Part shown: piece after piece, positions 6,240 to 16,026 of the stretch | Numbering within the stretch: position 1 is the first letter of the stretch | How the letters are laid out: every line of letters starts with the position of its first letter | NCBI GenBank assembly: GCA_011525385.1 | Contig: WTGF01000045.1 | Span: forward strand, 1 to 64,000 | Origin: Chloroflexota bacterium | GTDB lineage: Bacteria > Chloroflexota > Anaerolineae > Aggregatilineales > Phototrophicaceae | DNA length: 64,000 bases | Direction of reading: 5' to 3' | Translations under genes and position numbers: made by a program | The notes under the pieces: generated by a model | Told to the model about the DNA's origin: nothing | The model's input: only the letters and a program-made list of their open reading frames with translations | Databases searched by the model: none

Positions 6240-6821
6240 ATGTCATCTGAATCCAACGAACAATCCAAAGAACGCGGTGAACTTGAAATTCCACGATTGA
6301 CTGGTGAAGCACTTGAATTTGCCGAGACGATCCTTTCGATCGGGATGCCTTATGGGTATGCGGTTCAAGCGTTTTTAGAGTCTTTCCCTGCTTATGCGGA
6401 GCATGACGACCTTACAGAAGATGAAATCTCTAATATCCTGTTGGCGCGTTTCAAGCGGATGCGTCGCGACACCCGTAGGCTAAGTTACCAGAAAATCAAA
6501 GAGACGGAAGCCTCGCTGAAGAAGTTGTTAGACTGTATCCCTGTCGCGTCCCCATTGATTCGTTTAATTGAACTTGAAGAGCTGCGTCAGGATCTCGGTT
6601 TGAACTGTGAGCAGCGGATAAAAGTTTTAGGGGCTGCGGCGAAAGAGACCGATCGGTTGATGCCACGTGAACGCACCTCACCCTTTTCGGGGTTACCGGA
6701 TCTGATCCCCACACAAACATCTGAATCTGAAACCCAACCTGAAAAACCTACAAAGGACATTTTCGGTGGAGCGATAATGAACCATGCTAATACAGGACAA
6801 GAAACTTCCGAAGACAGTTGA
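6240..6821 (+). CDS. Putative small terminase subunit (193 aa)
   Basis: Placed first in the packaging operon, two genes before the large terminase, which is the usual position of the small subunit that recognises viral DNA. The ATG at 6240 follows AAAGGGG. Residues about 18-75 are helical with an HTH-like element (ALEFAETILSIGMPYGYAVQ and DEISNILLARFKRMRRDTRR), the centre has a heptad-like helical segment (LIRLIELEELRQDLGL), and the C-terminus is acidic and low-complexity, all typical of small terminases. No signature is decisive. Its last 38 bases overlap the next gene. Confidence 0.5.
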   Translation: MSSESNEQSKERGELEIPRLTGEALEFAETILSIGMPYGYAVQAFLESFPAYAEHDDLTEDEISNILLARFKRMRRDTRRLSYQKIKETEASLKKLLDCIPVASPLIRLIELEELRQDLGLNCEQRIKVLGAAAKETDRLMPRERTSPFSGLPDLIPTQTSESETQPEKPTKDIFGGAIMNHANTGQETSEDS

Positions 6822-7119
6822 AGAAGAACGTAAAGAGCTCTATGCAAGTCCAAAAGGGAAAGAGCTGCTCGCCGGTGCCCAGCAGCTTCAGAACGAGATA
6901 CAGGGCATTGCGGATAAAGCGATGCTCGATGCCAAGAAAAAGAAAGGCACGACCGGCATGGATTTTGATGAGTTGGACAACGTTTTGGACGATTTCTCAC
7001 AACATTCGCATACGCCGGCAGTCGCTGCTGCGTCGCGTACGTCGTCCGCTGTAACCCGTTATGTTTTCAAGGACGGTCAATGGGTGAATATCCATAAACC
7101 GCCGCCGTTAAGAGGGTAA
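6784..7119 (+). CDS. Hypothetical helical protein (111 aa)
   Basis: Unrecognised. It overlaps the end of the putative small terminase and stops 1 base before the large terminase. The sequence is charged and helical (KTVEEERKELYASPKGKELL; AKKKKGTTGMDFDELDNVL) with an Ala/Ser-rich hinge and a C-terminal YVFKDGQWVNIH segment. The position suggests a packaging accessory or terminase-linked protein. Confidence 0.55.
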   Translation: MLIQDKKLPKTVEEERKELYASPKGKELLAGAQQLQNEIQGIADKAMLDAKKKKGTTGMDFDELDNVLDDFSQHSHTPAVAAASRTSSAVTRYVFKDGQWVNIHKPPPLRG

Positions 7120-7120
7120 A

Positions 7121-8803
7121 ATGTCGAACCCAGTCGTAGAAGACCTTACCTACCAACCGGATCCGATCGACATCCGTGTGCCGTTCCCGGAGATACGCTT
7201 CAAGAAGACGGGGTTGATCTATCAGCAATCGATCACCGAGAAGCAGAAGGTATTCCACGCTCGCGATGACAAGTTTCGCGCCGTGCAAGCGATGATCGGT
7301 GCTGGTAAATCTGCGATGGCGACGATAGAATCGTTCCGCCATTCCTGGTACTACCGCTCAAATTTCGGGTTCATTATCCGTAAAACCATCCCGCAAGCGA
7401 ATATCTCAGCGATCCCGGATTTGATGGATGTCTGTCCGCGGTGGATGATTATCTCGTGGAACAAGACGGACAAATGCTTGGAGTTGTTGAACCAGTATGG
7501 CTATGAGTTTCTGAAAAATGGTGGCGAATCGTTGCGGAAAGGCGAACAATACGACTGGTTACAGGAGATTGGCGGCACATCCCAAATCATCTTCACCTCT
7601 TTTGAAGGTACCGTCGAAGCGTTAGAGAAATGGGCATCCAGTAACCTGGGCTGGTATTTCATTGATCAGGCGGAGCAGGCGGATGAATCGATCTATGTGA
7701 AGCTTAACGAGCGGATGCGGCGGATGCCCTCAGCGCGTCAAGCGTGGTTTATTGCCAACTTCTCGCGCGATATCCCACAACAATCGGGGTGGTTGTGGCG
7801 ATTTTTCTCTGAAGACTCACCTGAATACCGGGAGAACCACTGGTATACCGACGATATGCCCACAGATGCCAACGCCAAGAACCTGCCCCCCGACTATAAA
7901 GCGACCTTGAAACAGACGATGCATCCTGATGATTATGCCCGTCTGGTGTCTGGTGATAAAGACAAGATGCGGATGTCAAAATCTGTGTTCCCGGAACTCT
8001 CGGATGATGTGCATTTCATTGAACACCAAGAACCGCCGCCACATTGGTATCGCGGTATCGGCTTGGATCCAGGTTTATCAAATCCGACGGCGTTTGTAGA
8101 ATGTGCCTTTTCGCCAAATGGCGATGTCTATATTTACAACGAGTACGAGGAAAAGAACCGTGCCGTCTCCGATGAGGCGATGGTCTTACGAAACCTTATC
8201 ACCCCGCAACATATCTTCTTTTTCATGGACGGCATCGACGGGCTGAAGCGGAACAAAGTTACGATGACATCCTTGCAAGCGGAATACATCGCGCACGGGA
8301 TACCGTTTGATTTGGCACCGAGGGAGGTTGTGCCGGGCGTACAACGCATCAAAGAGTATTTGAAGTTTGACCCGAAGCGGATACACCCCTTCACTGGGAA
8401 ACAGGGCGCGCCGCGAATGTTGATAAGCAGGCGATGTGTGAAGCTTCGACGTGCTTTGATGCTCTATCGGTTTGATGAACGTAAGACGCACACGATATTT
8501 GAGAACGAACCTGAGAAGTTCCGGAAATATCAGGATCACCTCGTCGATGCGGTGCGTTTTATCTTGGCAGGTGCGACGCTTCCGATCGGCGCAAACCAAG
8601 AGATGCCGACATATTCTGCATCAGGTGCCCCGCGTGCGAAAGAAGGACCTATTACACAGCTCCAGTACAACTCGCAAGGACACTTGGATTTCTCGCATGT
8701 GATGCGTTTTGCGAAAGAACCTGTACCGACCGAACCGAAAAAACCGACAACGTCGCGACCGCGTCAAACATCGTGGTCAAGAGGAATAACAGCAAATGCT
8801 TGA
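7121..8803 (+). CDS. terL: Terminase large subunit (560 aa)
   Basis: ATPase-nuclease motor that packages DNA into the prohead. Walker A is near residues 57-66 (AMIGAGKSAM), a Walker B/catalytic-Glu-like segment near 176-186 (WYFIDQAEQADE, with an unusual Gln between the acidic residues), and a motif III-like AWFIANFSRD follows. The C-terminal RNase H-like nuclease shows the expected acidic triad: GLDPGLSNP near 312, FMDGIDG near 369 and HLVDAVRF near 474. Length fits the family. The ATG is immediately behind the preceding gene and the 3' end overlaps the next by 8 bases. Contains one copy (8111-8124) of a 14-base palindrome seen twice elsewhere. Confidence 0.92.
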   Translation: MSNPVVEDLTYQPDPIDIRVPFPEIRFKKTGLIYQQSITEKQKVFHARDDKFRAVQAMIGAGKSAMATIESFRHSWYYRSNFGFIIRKTIPQANISAIPDLMDVCPRWMIISWNKTDKCLELLNQYGYEFLKNGGESLRKGEQYDWLQEIGGTSQIIFTSFEGTVEALEKWASSNLGWYFIDQAEQADESIYVKLNERMRRMPSARQAWFIANFSRDIPQQSGWLWRFFSEDSPEYRENHWYTDDMPTDANAKNLPPDYKATLKQTMHPDDYARLVSGDKDKMRMSKSVFPELSDDVHFIEHQEPPPHWYRGIGLDPGLSNPTAFVECAFSPNGDVYIYNEYEEKNRAVSDEAMVLRNLITPQHIFFFMDGIDGLKRNKVTMTSLQAEYIAHGIPFDLAPREVVPGVQRIKEYLKFDPKRIHPFTGKQGAPRMLISRRCVKLRRALMLYRFDERKTHTIFENEPEKFRKYQDHLVDAVRFILAGATLPIGANQEMPTYSASGAPRAKEGPITQLQYNSQGHLDFSHVMRFAKEPVPTEPKKPTTSRPRQTSWSRGITANA

Positions 8804-9482
8804 TTTTGGACATCCTGTAACATTTAATGAACACGTTGGTGACACCGATGAACATGGGAATCGTGTAGATCGCCAATTCCGATATTACCCGGATGCTCAG
8901 CCGAAGCCTGTGCTGGTCACCGATGGTGGTGTCGGCGGCTCTGAGGAGATGATGCAGGAAGAATCGATTGCTATGCCTGAAGGTGGCATCGCGATCACGG
9001 AAGACACTGAACACGAGCTGCTTGCGTTTTACTGGCAGGCGACGCAGAAATATCGTGAACATCACGATGCGGTCGCACGTGGTGAAAAAGAACCAGCGAA
9101 TACACCCGACGGTAACCCGCCACGCGAGGAGATGAGACCAGATCCACCACCAAACAATATGAACGGACACCATTTTACGCGTCCTGAACAGGGTCCAGGA
9201 GTACCACATATTGAAACCCCAATCTCAGAACCGCCACCGATGGGGCTACCGACGGTCGAAGTGGACATACAGACGTTCACGGAGATGCAGCGGCAAATCA
9301 TTCAGAGCGAGTCTTTGGTGGACTTCTGTGAAACGGTGATCCAGTCACTGTGTATCCAACTCACAGATTTATTGTCACCGGATTCATCGAACCACCAAAT
9401 CAATGAGATGTGGTTGGAAAAAATCGAACAGATGAGGTTAAAACTTTATGGCAGCACAGGAGAAGTTGAAGCAGCTGATTGA
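8796..9482 (+). CDS. Hypothetical Pro-rich acidic protein (228 aa)
   Basis: Unrecognised. The middle (about residues 95-150) is proline-rich and disordered-looking (NPPREEMRPDPPPNNMNG; ISEPPPMGLPTVE), while the C-terminal about 70 residues are helical with two cysteines (ESLVDFCETVIQSLCIQLTD). It lies between the terminase and portal and overlaps both neighbours, so it is probably a head-assembly or packaging accessory protein. Confidence 0.55.
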   Translation: MLDFGHPVTFNEHVGDTDEHGNRVDRQFRYYPDAQPKPVLVTDGGVGGSEEMMQEESIAMPEGGIAITEDTEHELLAFYWQATQKYREHHDAVARGEKEPANTPDGNPPREEMRPDPPPNNMNGHHFTRPEQGPGVPHIETPISEPPPMGLPTVEVDIQTFTEMQRQIIQSESLVDFCETVIQSLCIQLTDLLSPDSSNHQINEMWLEKIEQMRLKLYGSTGEVEAAD

Positions 9483-9828
9483 TGATGCTTTTGAGAAAGT
9501 TAATCAGGCACATCAGCAGGAAATCGATGTCCTACACGCGAAGATCGAGGAACTCCAAGCGAAGGTGAAAATCCAAACCGAAGCCGAGACGGATACGCGT
9601 ATCCGTGAGATCATAGCGCATGAACAGGTTTCGGTGGAGGCTTGGATAAAAGACGCAATTGAACAAGTGATCGTTTATGGTGATTCTCCGATGATCCGTG
9701 TGGAGTCTTATTGCTATGAGCGGTTGAAGGCACACGCTGCAGCGAAAGGTTTTACGATAGAGGCACTCACAACAAGCCGAGAGGTAGCACAACAGTTAAT
9801 CGCACTTATTGATAATTTTTTGATTTGA
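9448..9828 (+). CDS. Coiled-coil protein (126 aa)
   Basis: Unrecognised. Residues 4-50 form a strong heptad pattern (QEIDVLHAKIEELQAKVKI) predicted to be a coiled coil; the C-terminal half is a compact helical domain (SYCYERLKAHAAAKGFTIEA). It overlaps the preceding gene and ends 13 bases before the portal gene, with which it is surely co-transcribed. A head accessory role is inferred from location only. Confidence 0.55.
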   Translation: MAAQEKLKQLIDDAFEKVNQAHQQEIDVLHAKIEELQAKVKIQTEAETDTRIREIIAHEQVSVEAWIKDAIEQVIVYGDSPMIRVESYCYERLKAHAAAKGFTIEALTTSREVAQQLIALIDNFLI

Positions 9829-9841
9829 ACAGACATCTGAT

Positions 9842-11974
9842 ATGCTACAACAACAGCCCACACTCCCACAATTACAACCGCAGATGATCGACCCAGAAAA
9901 ATGGTTGGTCTCGCAAGGTCGGATGCAGGCACGCAACCCGGATAACACACCACCGGCGGAACGTGCTGCGTTGGTCAAGAAATTCCTACGCGAGTCGGAG
10001 AACTCGGAATGCCGGCAGGAAGCGTTGCGGTATTGGGAGGAGGCGGATCGGCTCACAAAAGGCTATCACTGGTCGGATATGGTATCGGGTTCGGCGGATT
10101 ACCAGTTAGATTTCCACTTCGTTGCGAACCTCATCTATAGCATCAAAGAAAAACTTGTCTCGCTGTTGGTGGAAGGTATCCCTGAGTTAGAGTTTCTTGA
10201 ACGCAACCCGAACCAAACAGATTTCGCTGTGCAGATGGATAATTTCTTCCGGCATGAGTGGGAACGCAATAACTGGATGGCGGCGTTGGTGATTGCTCTT
10301 GATGAATCGATCAAACACCGAACCGGCTGGCTGAAGGTGTTTTGGGATACGCGTGCCGATGGCGGTCGCGGTTCTGTCCGGATAGAATCAGTAAGTAACT
10401 ACGATCTGTTCTTGCACGAAGGTGCGATGATTCGGGAGGGTGAACTCCAATCGAAATATATCATTCATAGGATGGATAAGACGCGCAATGAGATTATCGC
10501 ACAATGGAAAGTTGATCCGTCTGGTGAGTTTCAGCGGCACTTGGGGCAACAGACCGGTAGACAAGACCCGTCTCGTCCGTTTTTGGATCAAGTTCGCAAT
10601 GATGCTTCTACAATGCGCGGAACAAGCACTTCAGAATCGCGTCCCCCGCGGTATGCGGAAAAAAAGGATGTCTATCAGGTCTATGAATGCCATTATAAAG
10701 ACGATTCGCTCATAAAATCGGCAGGCGTGGATGCCACCGAACCGGCGATGCTGCAGTATCCTGCGGGACGTGTGTTGATTGAATGTAACGGGCATCTGCT
10801 ACACGACGGGCCTAATCCGGCAGGTTTTTGTATGTTTGTGCCGTTCACAGTCGATCCGTCTGTGGATGCCGTTTATGGCCCCTCGATCGTCAACCAGTTA
10901 GCAGGTATGCAGATGGCACTCAACAAGTGTATCTCGCAGGCGATAGAGCATACGGAACGGTGTTCAAACCCGGTGCTGAAGATTTCCTCGCTCTCAAAGA
11001 GTTTAAACCAAGATTCGGATATTGGCGCGCCTGGGAGCCGTATCGTCACGATGGAGAACGAAGGTGGCGCGGCGTGGTTGGAGCCGCCGGCGTTAGGTGT
11101 AGAGGTCAAAGAGATATTGGCGTTGATGATTGAGTTGATGGAGAACGTCTCAGGCGTTCATGAGGTCTCACAAGGCGAAACCTCGCCTGCGCGGAGCGGT
11201 ATCGCGATTGAACGGCTTCAAGCTGCCGCGGCAACTCGGTCGAACCTGCGGTCGATTAACTTCGATCAGGGGCTGAAAACCTTTGCCCGCAATGTCTGCT
11301 CACTATTTGTTGATTATGTCAACGAGGACCGGCAGTACCGGTTCTTGGATGAAGACTCGATGATGGAGGCGCACGGCACTTTCAATGCAAAGGCGTTGGT
11401 GACACCGACGCGTCGCGATAAGATTGCGCAACTCCAGGACCAGATGATGCAGATACGCTCAGATTTCACGAACATTGTCCGGTTTCGCTCTGGCGAGGAA
11501 GCGGAGATGCTCCAGGAATACTACATCTCGCTACTTGAGGAGCTGCAACGCGAGATTTATATTGTGCAGGCGTTACCGGCACATGACTTGGTAAGTTTCG
11601 ATGTCCGTATCCAGACAGGGACGCGAAGTATGACGCAAGCGGCGCGTGAAAGCCGTGCATTTATGTTATTTGAACTCGATATTATCACGGAAGCCTCGCT
11701 GTTGAAGATGTTGCGTGTGCCGAATGCACACAAGATGCTACAACTCAAAGCTGAGGAACGCCAAGCGATGGCTGCCGCGCAGCAACAGGGTGCCCAACAA
11801 CAACTCGCACTCGAAACCGAGAAAGACGACGCTGAGCATGACAATGAGATGGAATTGCAAGAGCTCAAGGGTCAATTCGATATAATTGTCGCGAAAATCC
11901 AGGCGAAAGCGGCAGAAGTGCGTGCAAGTAAATCTGCTGATAATTCTAAACGCACCGCCAAAAAGGCGGCTTAA
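9842..11974 (+). CDS. Portal protein (710 aa)
   Basis: Forms the dodecameric DNA channel at one capsid vertex. The evidence is position (after the large terminase, before scaffold and capsid), size typical of podovirus portals, and family-like stretches: ESIKHRTGWLKVFWDTRADG near 160, a central crown region with VSQGETSPARSGIAIERLQA near 445, and a long C-terminal helical, Gln-rich barrel (AEERQAMAAAQQQGAQQQLA) with a basic tail. This matches P22-type/large podoviral portals in general plan. No ribosome site is strong, but translation can be coupled. Confidence 0.85.
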   Translation: MLQQQPTLPQLQPQMIDPEKWLVSQGRMQARNPDNTPPAERAALVKKFLRESENSECRQEALRYWEEADRLTKGYHWSDMVSGSADYQLDFHFVANLIYSIKEKLVSLLVEGIPELEFLERNPNQTDFAVQMDNFFRHEWERNNWMAALVIALDESIKHRTGWLKVFWDTRADGGRGSVRIESVSNYDLFLHEGAMIREGELQSKYIIHRMDKTRNEIIAQWKVDPSGEFQRHLGQQTGRQDPSRPFLDQVRNDASTMRGTSTSESRPPRYAEKKDVYQVYECHYKDDSLIKSAGVDATEPAMLQYPAGRVLIECNGHLLHDGPNPAGFCMFVPFTVDPSVDAVYGPSIVNQLAGMQMALNKCISQAIEHTERCSNPVLKISSLSKSLNQDSDIGAPGSRIVTMENEGGAAWLEPPALGVEVKEILALMIELMENVSGVHEVSQGETSPARSGIAIERLQAAAATRSNLRSINFDQGLKTFARNVCSLFVDYVNEDRQYRFLDEDSMMEAHGTFNAKALVTPTRRDKIAQLQDQMMQIRSDFTNIVRFRSGEEAEMLQEYYISLLEELQREIYIVQALPAHDLVSFDVRIQTGTRSMTQAARESRAFMLFELDIITEASLLKMLRVPNAHKMLQLKAEERQAMAAAQQQGAQQQLALETEKDDAEHDNEMELQELKGQFDIIVAKIQAKAAEVRASKSADNSKRTAKKAA

Positions 11975-12002
11975 TGGAAGCTAATAAATGGAGGAATTTC
12001 TT

Positions 12003-12872
12003 ATGGCAGGCCCAAACGGAAGTGTCTGGGGCGATGAAGTGATTGTTTCTTCAGCAACAGCACAAGATACCAAACCTGCGGGTGACACAACTGGTGACCA
12101 AAACACAGGTGATGAGAACACAGGCGCAGGTGACGCGGACGACACCAAGCAGTCCGCACCCGAAGCACCGGTGGTACGGCTACCCGACGGTACGGAAGTC
12201 CCGGTAAGCGACTACGATCCGTATGCCCAACAGCGTCAAGACCTCGAAAAACGAGAGACCCGCGCCGATGCGATTCTTGAATTCAACAATGGTAACGGTA
12301 CTGAGACTGGTGAAAACAATACAGGGGGCGATACTCCGCCGGAACACCCGCTGCTCGCAGATAACCCGTTGCTCCAGAAGATTGAACTGGACCCCAACGA
12401 CACGCTCATCACCGAGGAAGAGCGTCAGAGTGCAGAACGGTTTAACAGCCTTGTAGACTACGCCAAAGAGCAGAACCAGACGATCGTCGATATGGAAACC
12501 AACTTTAAGAAGGACATTGACGCGATTCGGGATACCGTCGGCGATCGTTTTGTTCGTGAAGATATTGCGCGCGTGACGGCGACGACAGGCGTATCTGAAC
12601 AAGAGCTACTCGCAGCGAGTAGGGCAACAGGTGTCACGGATGTGCAGACGTTAGCGACGCTCGTTATCGGCGAAAAAGCGATGCAGACCGCCGCTGAGGA
12701 GGCAGAAGCCGCCGCGGAGGCGAAACGGAACGAAGAGGCATCGAATATCGGCGGTGCAAGTCAAGGTGGCGGGAACGGTGGCGATAACGCCCAACCTGAA
12801 GGTCGCGGGGTCAAAAACTGGCGCGATCCCAATGAGGTAGGGGCTGTTTATAAATTCGGAGCCACTGGATAA
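12003..12872 (+). CDS. Scaffold-like acidic protein (289 aa)
   Basis: Probable capsid scaffold. The ATG at 12003 has GGAGGAATTTCTT in front; the ATG at 11988 is part of that site. The N-terminal 110 residues are very acidic, rich in Gly, Thr, Asp and probably disordered; the middle is helical (AKEQNQTIVDMETNFKKDID); a small C-terminal segment is charged (RGVKNWRDPNEVGAVYKFG), as in scaffolds whose C-terminus binds coat. The location directly between portal and capsid is the classical scaffold position. Confidence 0.7.
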   Translation: MAGPNGSVWGDEVIVSSATAQDTKPAGDTTGDQNTGDENTGAGDADDTKQSAPEAPVVRLPDGTEVPVSDYDPYAQQRQDLEKRETRADAILEFNNGNGTETGENNTGGDTPPEHPLLADNPLLQKIELDPNDTLITEEERQSAERFNSLVDYAKEQNQTIVDMETNFKKDIDAIRDTVGDRFVREDIARVTATTGVSEQELLAASRATGVTDVQTLATLVIGEKAMQTAAEEAEAAAEAKRNEEASNIGGASQGGGNGGDNAQPEGRGVKNWRDPNEVGAVYKFGATG

Positions 12873-12919
12873 CAAAAAAACATAACAGGCGATTCTCAGG
12901 CGAAAAGGTTAGATAGAGA

Positions 12920-13897
12920 ATGTCTTTGAACATTGGGGAACTTGAAGGTTTTACAAAGGACTGGGGACCCAGCATGGTCTCAGATACCTTTTTCAATCAG
13001 CACGTTCTTTTAAAGTCGATGGAATCTGTCCGTCAGACGTATCCTGGTGGTGATTTTATACGCCTGCCGTTGAACGTCCGCGGCGACAGAAACGATCAGA
13101 CCGGTCGTGCACTCGGCTACACGGAATCCTTTGATTTTCCGAAACTCGAAGTCGGGGATGTGGCACGGTTTGAACCGAAAATGGAAGTCCAGGTCATTGT
13201 GATTTGGGACTATGAAGTTGCGAAAAACGGGGCATCGGATGTCCAATACGCCGATTTGGTACAGAACCGGATCTCTTGGTACATGAAACTCATGGCAGAC
13301 CGGAAGTCTCGGTACTTGTACGGTCGCGGTGGGAACACCACGCGTCCCAACGGTTTGATCGACGTGTTTGATAATACAGCGAAATTCGGTCAGATCGACC
13401 GCACCAAGGCACCCACCTACCGTTCATTCCACCTTACCAGCAGTACTACGCGCGGAATCAGCCGTGCATTGCTCTCTGACTCGCTCATTGATGTCTGGGA
13501 CGGCGCGAAGAAGCCTGACATCGGCATCACGACCCCTCGGATATGGTCGAAGATCCACTCGATCCTGATGCGCGATGAACGCTACGTTCAGAACGCTGCG
13601 TTAGCAAATGCTGGCTTCACAAATATTGTGTTCATGGGTGTGCCGATTGTTTTTGATAAGGAACGTCCCGCGAAAGTGTCTGCAAGTAACCACTCCTTGG
13701 ATTGGTTGAACTTTGACCACTTGAGGGATTACGCATGCGAAGGTTTCGACATGCGTAGACACCCTTGGACCCGGATGCCACAGAACACTGGGCAGTATCA
13801 AGTGATTGTTAACTTCGGTAACTTTTGTAGCGATAATCTGCGCTATGAGTGCCGTCTTGACGATCTTGATCCGAATCAGCTCACAGCGGCTGCGTAG
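12920..13897 (+). CDS. Major capsid protein (325 aa)
   Basis: Main shell subunit. It follows the scaffold-like gene, has no low-complexity segments, and its end is followed by a hairpin, a common way to keep capsid mRNA abundant. Segments such as QVIVIWDYEVAKNGASDVQY (near 95) and PRIWSKIHSILMRDERYVQN (near 205) and the C-terminal FDMRRHPWTRMPQNTGQYQV look like a HK97-fold coat of the type found in P22-like and other podoviruses, though I cannot assign a family by eye. Length (325 aa) is normal. Confidence 0.8.
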   Translation: MSLNIGELEGFTKDWGPSMVSDTFFNQHVLLKSMESVRQTYPGGDFIRLPLNVRGDRNDQTGRALGYTESFDFPKLEVGDVARFEPKMEVQVIVIWDYEVAKNGASDVQYADLVQNRISWYMKLMADRKSRYLYGRGGNTTRPNGLIDVFDNTAKFGQIDRTKAPTYRSFHLTSSTTRGISRALLSDSLIDVWDGAKKPDIGITTPRIWSKIHSILMRDERYVQNAALANAGFTNIVFMGVPIVFDKERPAKVSASNHSLDWLNFDHLRDYACEGFDMRRHPWTRMPQNTGQYQVIVNFGNFCSDNLRYECRLDDLDPNQLTAAA

Positions 13898-13915
13898 GTT
13901 TCCGGTAATTGTAGG

Positions 13916-13937
13916 TGCGGTTTTCAAACCGCACCAG
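13916..13937 (+). other. Hairpin between capsid and next gene
   Basis: GGTGCGGTT, TTCA loop, AACCGCACC: a perfect 9-bp stem without a T-run. It probably stabilises the capsid message or partially attenuates read-through. Confidence 0.6.
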
Positions 13938-13954
13938 CTCAAAGGAGAAATGAA

Positions 13955-14815
13955 ATGCCAATTTTTGGTGTACCGACGATATTTGAGGGTCCTTATAAGG
14001 ACGTACACGATAAACCGATCGTCGCGCTGGGTGGCTGTTTTGTTAGCAATGTTGATGACGTTATAATGAGTTTTGTCCGGTTTTCAGAAGATGTGAAAGA
14101 AGGTGATGCGATTCGCACGAAACACATCCTCGGTACAACGATGCCTGTGTTTGCCGCGAGTCAGATTGTCGCTGCAGGGACACAGAAGATTGAGATCGCA
14201 GCTGGCGGTTTAAAAACAGCACTTGCAGGGATCCCTGAGGAACCGACACTCCGTGATTATGCGAAAATCGCCATTACCGGTGGTGATGGCGCGGGTCAAA
14301 GGGGGTACATTACGCACTACACCGACACAGTGCTTAATATGCGGTGGTATGACAAGAATGACGGCACATTGAAAACTGCTATTGGTCACCAAGGGAATTC
14401 GGGTATCACAGCAACCAGTACGCTTGTTATCTGGGCCCCCTGGTATGTTGAACGTGCGTTTTCGGATGCCGCCAACGCCACTGAAGGCACAGTGAACGGG
14501 ATTGTATTAGCACGTTCAGCAAAGAAAGACCAGTACGGTTTTGTCGGCGTTGAGGGCGATTTCCCTGTGAGAGTAAATGTTGATGTTGATGCAGGCGACA
14601 TCTTGATCCCCGCGTTGACAGCGGCACAGGGCGAAGGCACGGTGCCTGATGCTTCAGATGTGCCACCGCCGTATGCCACCGTACATCACGCTTTGGATGT
14701 TAGTGCTGCTTCAGATGATCTTGTAGAAGCAACGGTTTACTGTCGGAAAATCTCGATTGTTAGGGAAATTGCGGAGAGTTTGGTCCGCGGAACCCCGAGG
14801 CCTGAGGCTGTCTAA
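13955..14815 (+). CDS. Structural protein, candidate head decoration (286 aa)
   Basis: Unrecognised structural gene. AAAGGAG precedes the ATG. The composition is beta-rich, with Gly and Val and few Cys (GVPTIFEGPYKDVHDKPIV; IAAGGLKTALAGIP; a C-terminal ATVYCRKISIVREIAESLV). It sits between capsid and head-tail connector, where decoration or cement proteins are coded in related phages. It ends on the same base as the next gene starts. Confidence 0.5.
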   Translation: MPIFGVPTIFEGPYKDVHDKPIVALGGCFVSNVDDVIMSFVRFSEDVKEGDAIRTKHILGTTMPVFAASQIVAAGTQKIEIAAGGLKTALAGIPEEPTLRDYAKIAITGGDGAGQRGYITHYTDTVLNMRWYDKNDGTLKTAIGHQGNSGITATSTLVIWAPWYVERAFSDAANATEGTVNGIVLARSAKKDQYGFVGVEGDFPVRVNVDVDAGDILIPALTAAQGEGTVPDASDVPPPYATVHHALDVSAASDDLVEATVYCRKISIVREIAESLVRGTPRPEAV

Positions 14816-16026
14816 TGGGAACCCCACGTGGTGAAATTCGGCAGAGTGTGCGCTATCACCTCGGCGAACGTACGCCGGGCACTTGGCAAGATGATGAGAT
14901 CAATTATTTTATCCAAGAGTCCGGCAACGAACACGCCAAACGCGCATATTCTGTGAAAACGATTATTTATACATCGACCTTACAGAACGTGCGGGATTAC
15001 GCGTTCCCTCCGAATTTCGGGGATCTGTTGTCTGTCCGGTATCGCGACGAGTCTATCTCCGATGAATGGGGATTAGAGTATGTCATCAAAGACGTACTCC
15101 GTGATTGGTCTTATACCGGCACCGAGAACGGCGACCCCTACTACTACTACCGCGAACAGGATTCTATCGGGCTGTTCCCGATCCCGAATAAACCGCTTGT
15201 TTTGGAATGTAAGTTTGAAAACGATTGCCCAGGGTTCACAGAAATATACGACCGTGAGGCCGAGACTGGCTTCTCGCAGGACATGACGTTAGAGATCGTC
15301 CCTGATACAACCGAACCGACAGAGATGGAGGTACGAGACACAGACTTAGACCCGCGTTGTGTGTGGGTTTCAAACGTTTCTCTGTACCTCCGTCGAAGCG
15401 GTACGTATTTTCCTGGTAAAATCTGGCTTACCTTTACGAACTTGACAGGTGAACACCAGTTTGTGCATGTCTCTGGCGAGTTATCCGCAGACTCGATTAA
15501 CTCGCATCCGGAATGGGTACACTTCGACTTCACACAGAACCCGATCGGTATCGACTCGGATGAACAAACTTTTCGCATGCAGATCCATGTTGATAACGAG
15601 TATATCGAAGCCGAACCCCGTAATTATGGCGGTAGCGGTATCTTGGTCGGGACAGAGACGGTCGAAGAGACACCGCAAGCGTTTTTTCTCATGCACCGGC
15701 TCCGCAACGATCTTGAAGTTGAGTATTATCGCAACACTTGTGACCTAATGACAGAGGACGACGATATACTCAACATCCCGGACCGCTACACGGAAACGAT
15801 CGTTCACATGGTGTTAGAGAAATGTTATCTCAAAGACGGTTATGATCCGCGGCTCGCTGCGTATTGGCATTCAAAAGCAGAGACGGAGATCATGGAGGCA
15901 AAAGCGCAGGCAGTGATTCCAACACTGGGTCGGCGGCGTGAGCTTCGACGGTCTTACCCGCGGCTGTCAAATCTGACATACAACAACACAACAGGAATGT
16001 TCCGACTCCGGTTAGGGAGACCATAA
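14815..16026 (+). CDS. Head-tail adaptor-like protein (403 aa)
   Basis: Probably the connector ring below the portal (tail tubular protein A-like position). The first 60 residues (GEIRQSVRYHLGERTPGTWQ, DDEINYFIQESGNEHAKRAY) resemble the helical start of gp6/gp11-type adaptors, followed by beta-rich segments. It directly precedes the tail-hub gene, as in T7 (gp11 before gp12). The 1-base overlap TAATG indicates coupled translation. Family assignment is by position and general pattern. Confidence 0.6.
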   Translation: MGTPRGEIRQSVRYHLGERTPGTWQDDEINYFIQESGNEHAKRAYSVKTIIYTSTLQNVRDYAFPPNFGDLLSVRYRDESISDEWGLEYVIKDVLRDWSYTGTENGDPYYYYREQDSIGLFPIPNKPLVLECKFENDCPGFTEIYDREAETGFSQDMTLEIVPDTTEPTEMEVRDTDLDPRCVWVSNVSLYLRRSGTYFPGKIWLTFTNLTGEHQFVHVSGELSADSINSHPEWVHFDFTQNPIGIDSDEQTFRMQIHVDNEYIEAEPRNYGGSGILVGTETVEETPQAFFLMHRLRNDLEVEYYRNTCDLMTEDDDILNIPDRYTETIVHMVLEKCYLKDGYDPRLAAYWHSKAETEIMEAKAQAVIPTLGRRRELRRSYPRLSNLTYNNTTGMFRLRLGRP

